Positions 63,458 through 64,000 of a DNA stretch of 64,000 nt are shown here, one piece after another; the stretch's first letter is position 1, and each line of letters starts with the position of its first letter. A program made the position numbers and the translations under genes. The DNA is from an uncultured Lachnospiraceae bacterium (GTDB lineage: Bacteria > Bacillota > Clostridia > Lachnospirales > Lachnospiraceae): NCBI GenBank assembly GCA_949743325.1, contig CATJTQ010000086.1, positions 1 to 64,000 on the forward strand. The letters run 5' to 3'. Below the pieces are notes generated by a model. That model had not been told where the DNA came from. It worked only from the letters and a program-made list of their open reading frames with translations, and ran no database searches.

Positions 63458-64000
63458 ATGCAAAGAACTTTTATACAATATGCATTTATCATAATCTCAT
63501 GCGCTATTTTTTTAATATTGTTTACTAATTTTGTACTTACAATGTACACTCTTGAATCACAGCAATTTAATACATTTTATAATAAATCTGAACAAGTTAT
63601 ACATACGCTTGAAAATAATCAGATGGAATTGTCTATTTTACAGGAAAATTTAGATGAGGATTACCTAACACGGGCTAGGGCGGCGGCATATATATTTGAT
63701 ACTCAGGAAGAAGTTACCATGGACGTTTCACAAATGCAGTATCTGGCTGAACTTTTAAATGTAGATGAACTTCATGTAATTGATGAAAATGGAATAATTG
63801 TTTCTGCATCTATTTCAAAATATGTGGGATTTGATATGGGAGCATATAAACAGTCAAGTGAATTTCTTCCACTACTTGAAAGCAATGACGAGAACGCTTA
63901 TCTTATTCAGGATACACAGCCTAATGCCGCAGACCATAAAATAATGAAATATGTAGGAGTAGTCAGAAAAGGGGTTAAAGGAATAGTACAGGTCGGATTC
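63458..64000 (+). CDS. N-terminal part of a membrane sensor protein (runs off the right edge)
   Basis: 181 codons from the ATG at 63458, with TTGGAGG eight bases upstream. A helix at residues 8-28 (YAFIIISCAIFLILFTNFVL) is followed by an extracytoplasmic sensor: helical YNKSEQVIHTLENN, YLAELLNVDELHVIDENG and IVSASISKYVGFDMGAY, in the style of a PAS-like dCache/sCache domain. The output domain lies beyond the window and is probably a histidine kinase or GGDEF protein. It follows the AgrC-like gene by 116 bp. Confidence 0.8.
   Translation, partial: MQRTFIQYAFIIISCAIFLILFTNFVLTMYTLESQQFNTFYNKSEQVIHTLENNQMELSILQENLDEDYLTRARAAAYIFDTQEEVTMDVSQMQYLAELLNVDELHVIDENGIIVSASISKYVGFDMGAYKQSSEFLPLLESNDENAYLIQDTQPNAADHKIMKYVGVVRKGVKGIVQVGF

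Noticed and set aside
1..64000. CRISPR arrays, tRNA or rRNA genes
   Set aside because: No regularly spaced repeats, cloverleaf-like genes or ribosomal RNA sequence were recognised on either strand.

Overview
This 64 kb window comes from an AT-rich (roughly one third G+C by eye) Gram-positive anaerobe. The gene set fits a gut Clostridia/Lachnospiraceae-type organism: an oxygen-independent ribonucleotide reductase with its radical-SAM activase, a Spo0A-type regulator, a ferredoxin-domain aldo/keto reductase, a C_GCAxxG_C_C redox protein, a Csp-like cytoplasmic subtilase, many clostridial-style hybrid histidine kinases, AGGAGG-type ribosome binding sites and lipobox lipoproteins. I name no species. 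No rRNA, tRNA or CRISPR array is visible. Most genes lie on the minus strand.

Layout. 1-167: 5' end of guaA. 0.5-4.1 kb: AraC regulator and DUF402 gene divergent from fucI (L-fucose isomerase). 4.4-9.8 kb: ZIP transporter, small unknown, then a siroheme reductase / zinc-ribbon / aldo-keto reductase / lipoprotein cluster. 10-14 kb: COG2984-type ABC uptake operon, separated from a GldA-like dehydrogenase by a 159-bp MITE-like element that supplies the dehydrogenase stop codon. 14-16.8 kb: cysK, Nudix, XRE regulator, C_GCAxxG_C_C protein. 17-19.8 kb: rhaA (L-rhamnose isomerase) divergent from an SGNH esterase. 19.9-22.5 kb: Cd/Zn P-type ATPase, separate HMA protein and CadC-type repressor with a clear promoter/operator. 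22.7-28.4 kb: three-gene phosphorelay of a stand-alone receiver, a hybrid kinase with Hpt, and a hybrid kinase fused to a DegV (fatty-acid-binding) domain. 28.6-31.5 kb: degenerate HD-GYP protein behind a GH29 alpha-L-fucosidase. 31.6-36 kb: coiled-coil unknown, DEAD-box helicase, hemolysin III, Spo0A-like regulator lacking the phosphoacceptor Asp. 36.2-41.1 kb: MacA/MacB-like efflux operon and an unknown membrane protein. 41.1-45.5 kb: nrdD with tandem NrdR boxes, then nrdG, pyridoxal kinase and a radical-SAM gene. 45.7-50 kb: nicotinate phosphoribosyltransferase, GH105 hydrolase, PAS-GGDEF(degenerate)-EAL protein. 50-53 kb: subtilase and an orphan tyrosine integrase. 53-56.9 kb: EamA transporter and polar amino-acid ABC importer. 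57-61 kb: diguanylate cyclase and dCache hybrid kinase. 61.3-64 kb: LytTR regulator, AgrC-like kinase and the start of another sensor.

Themes. Fucose, rhamnose and rhamnogalacturonan use is split over five loci (fucI, rhaA, GH29, GH105, esterase) without adjacent kinases or aldolases. Signal transduction is heavy: four His-kinase-type genes, three receiver-type regulators, one active-looking GGDEF, one EAL, one degenerate HD-GYP and one truncated sensor.

The best candidates for something undescribed are the receiver / HK-REC-Hpt / HK-REC-DegV operon, the Spo0A paralogue with Ser in place of the phosphoacceptor, the degenerate HD-GYP paired with a fucosidase, and the MITE that rewrites the end of a dehydrogenase gene. 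All functional statements rest on reading the sequence and on family knowledge; no database search was run.
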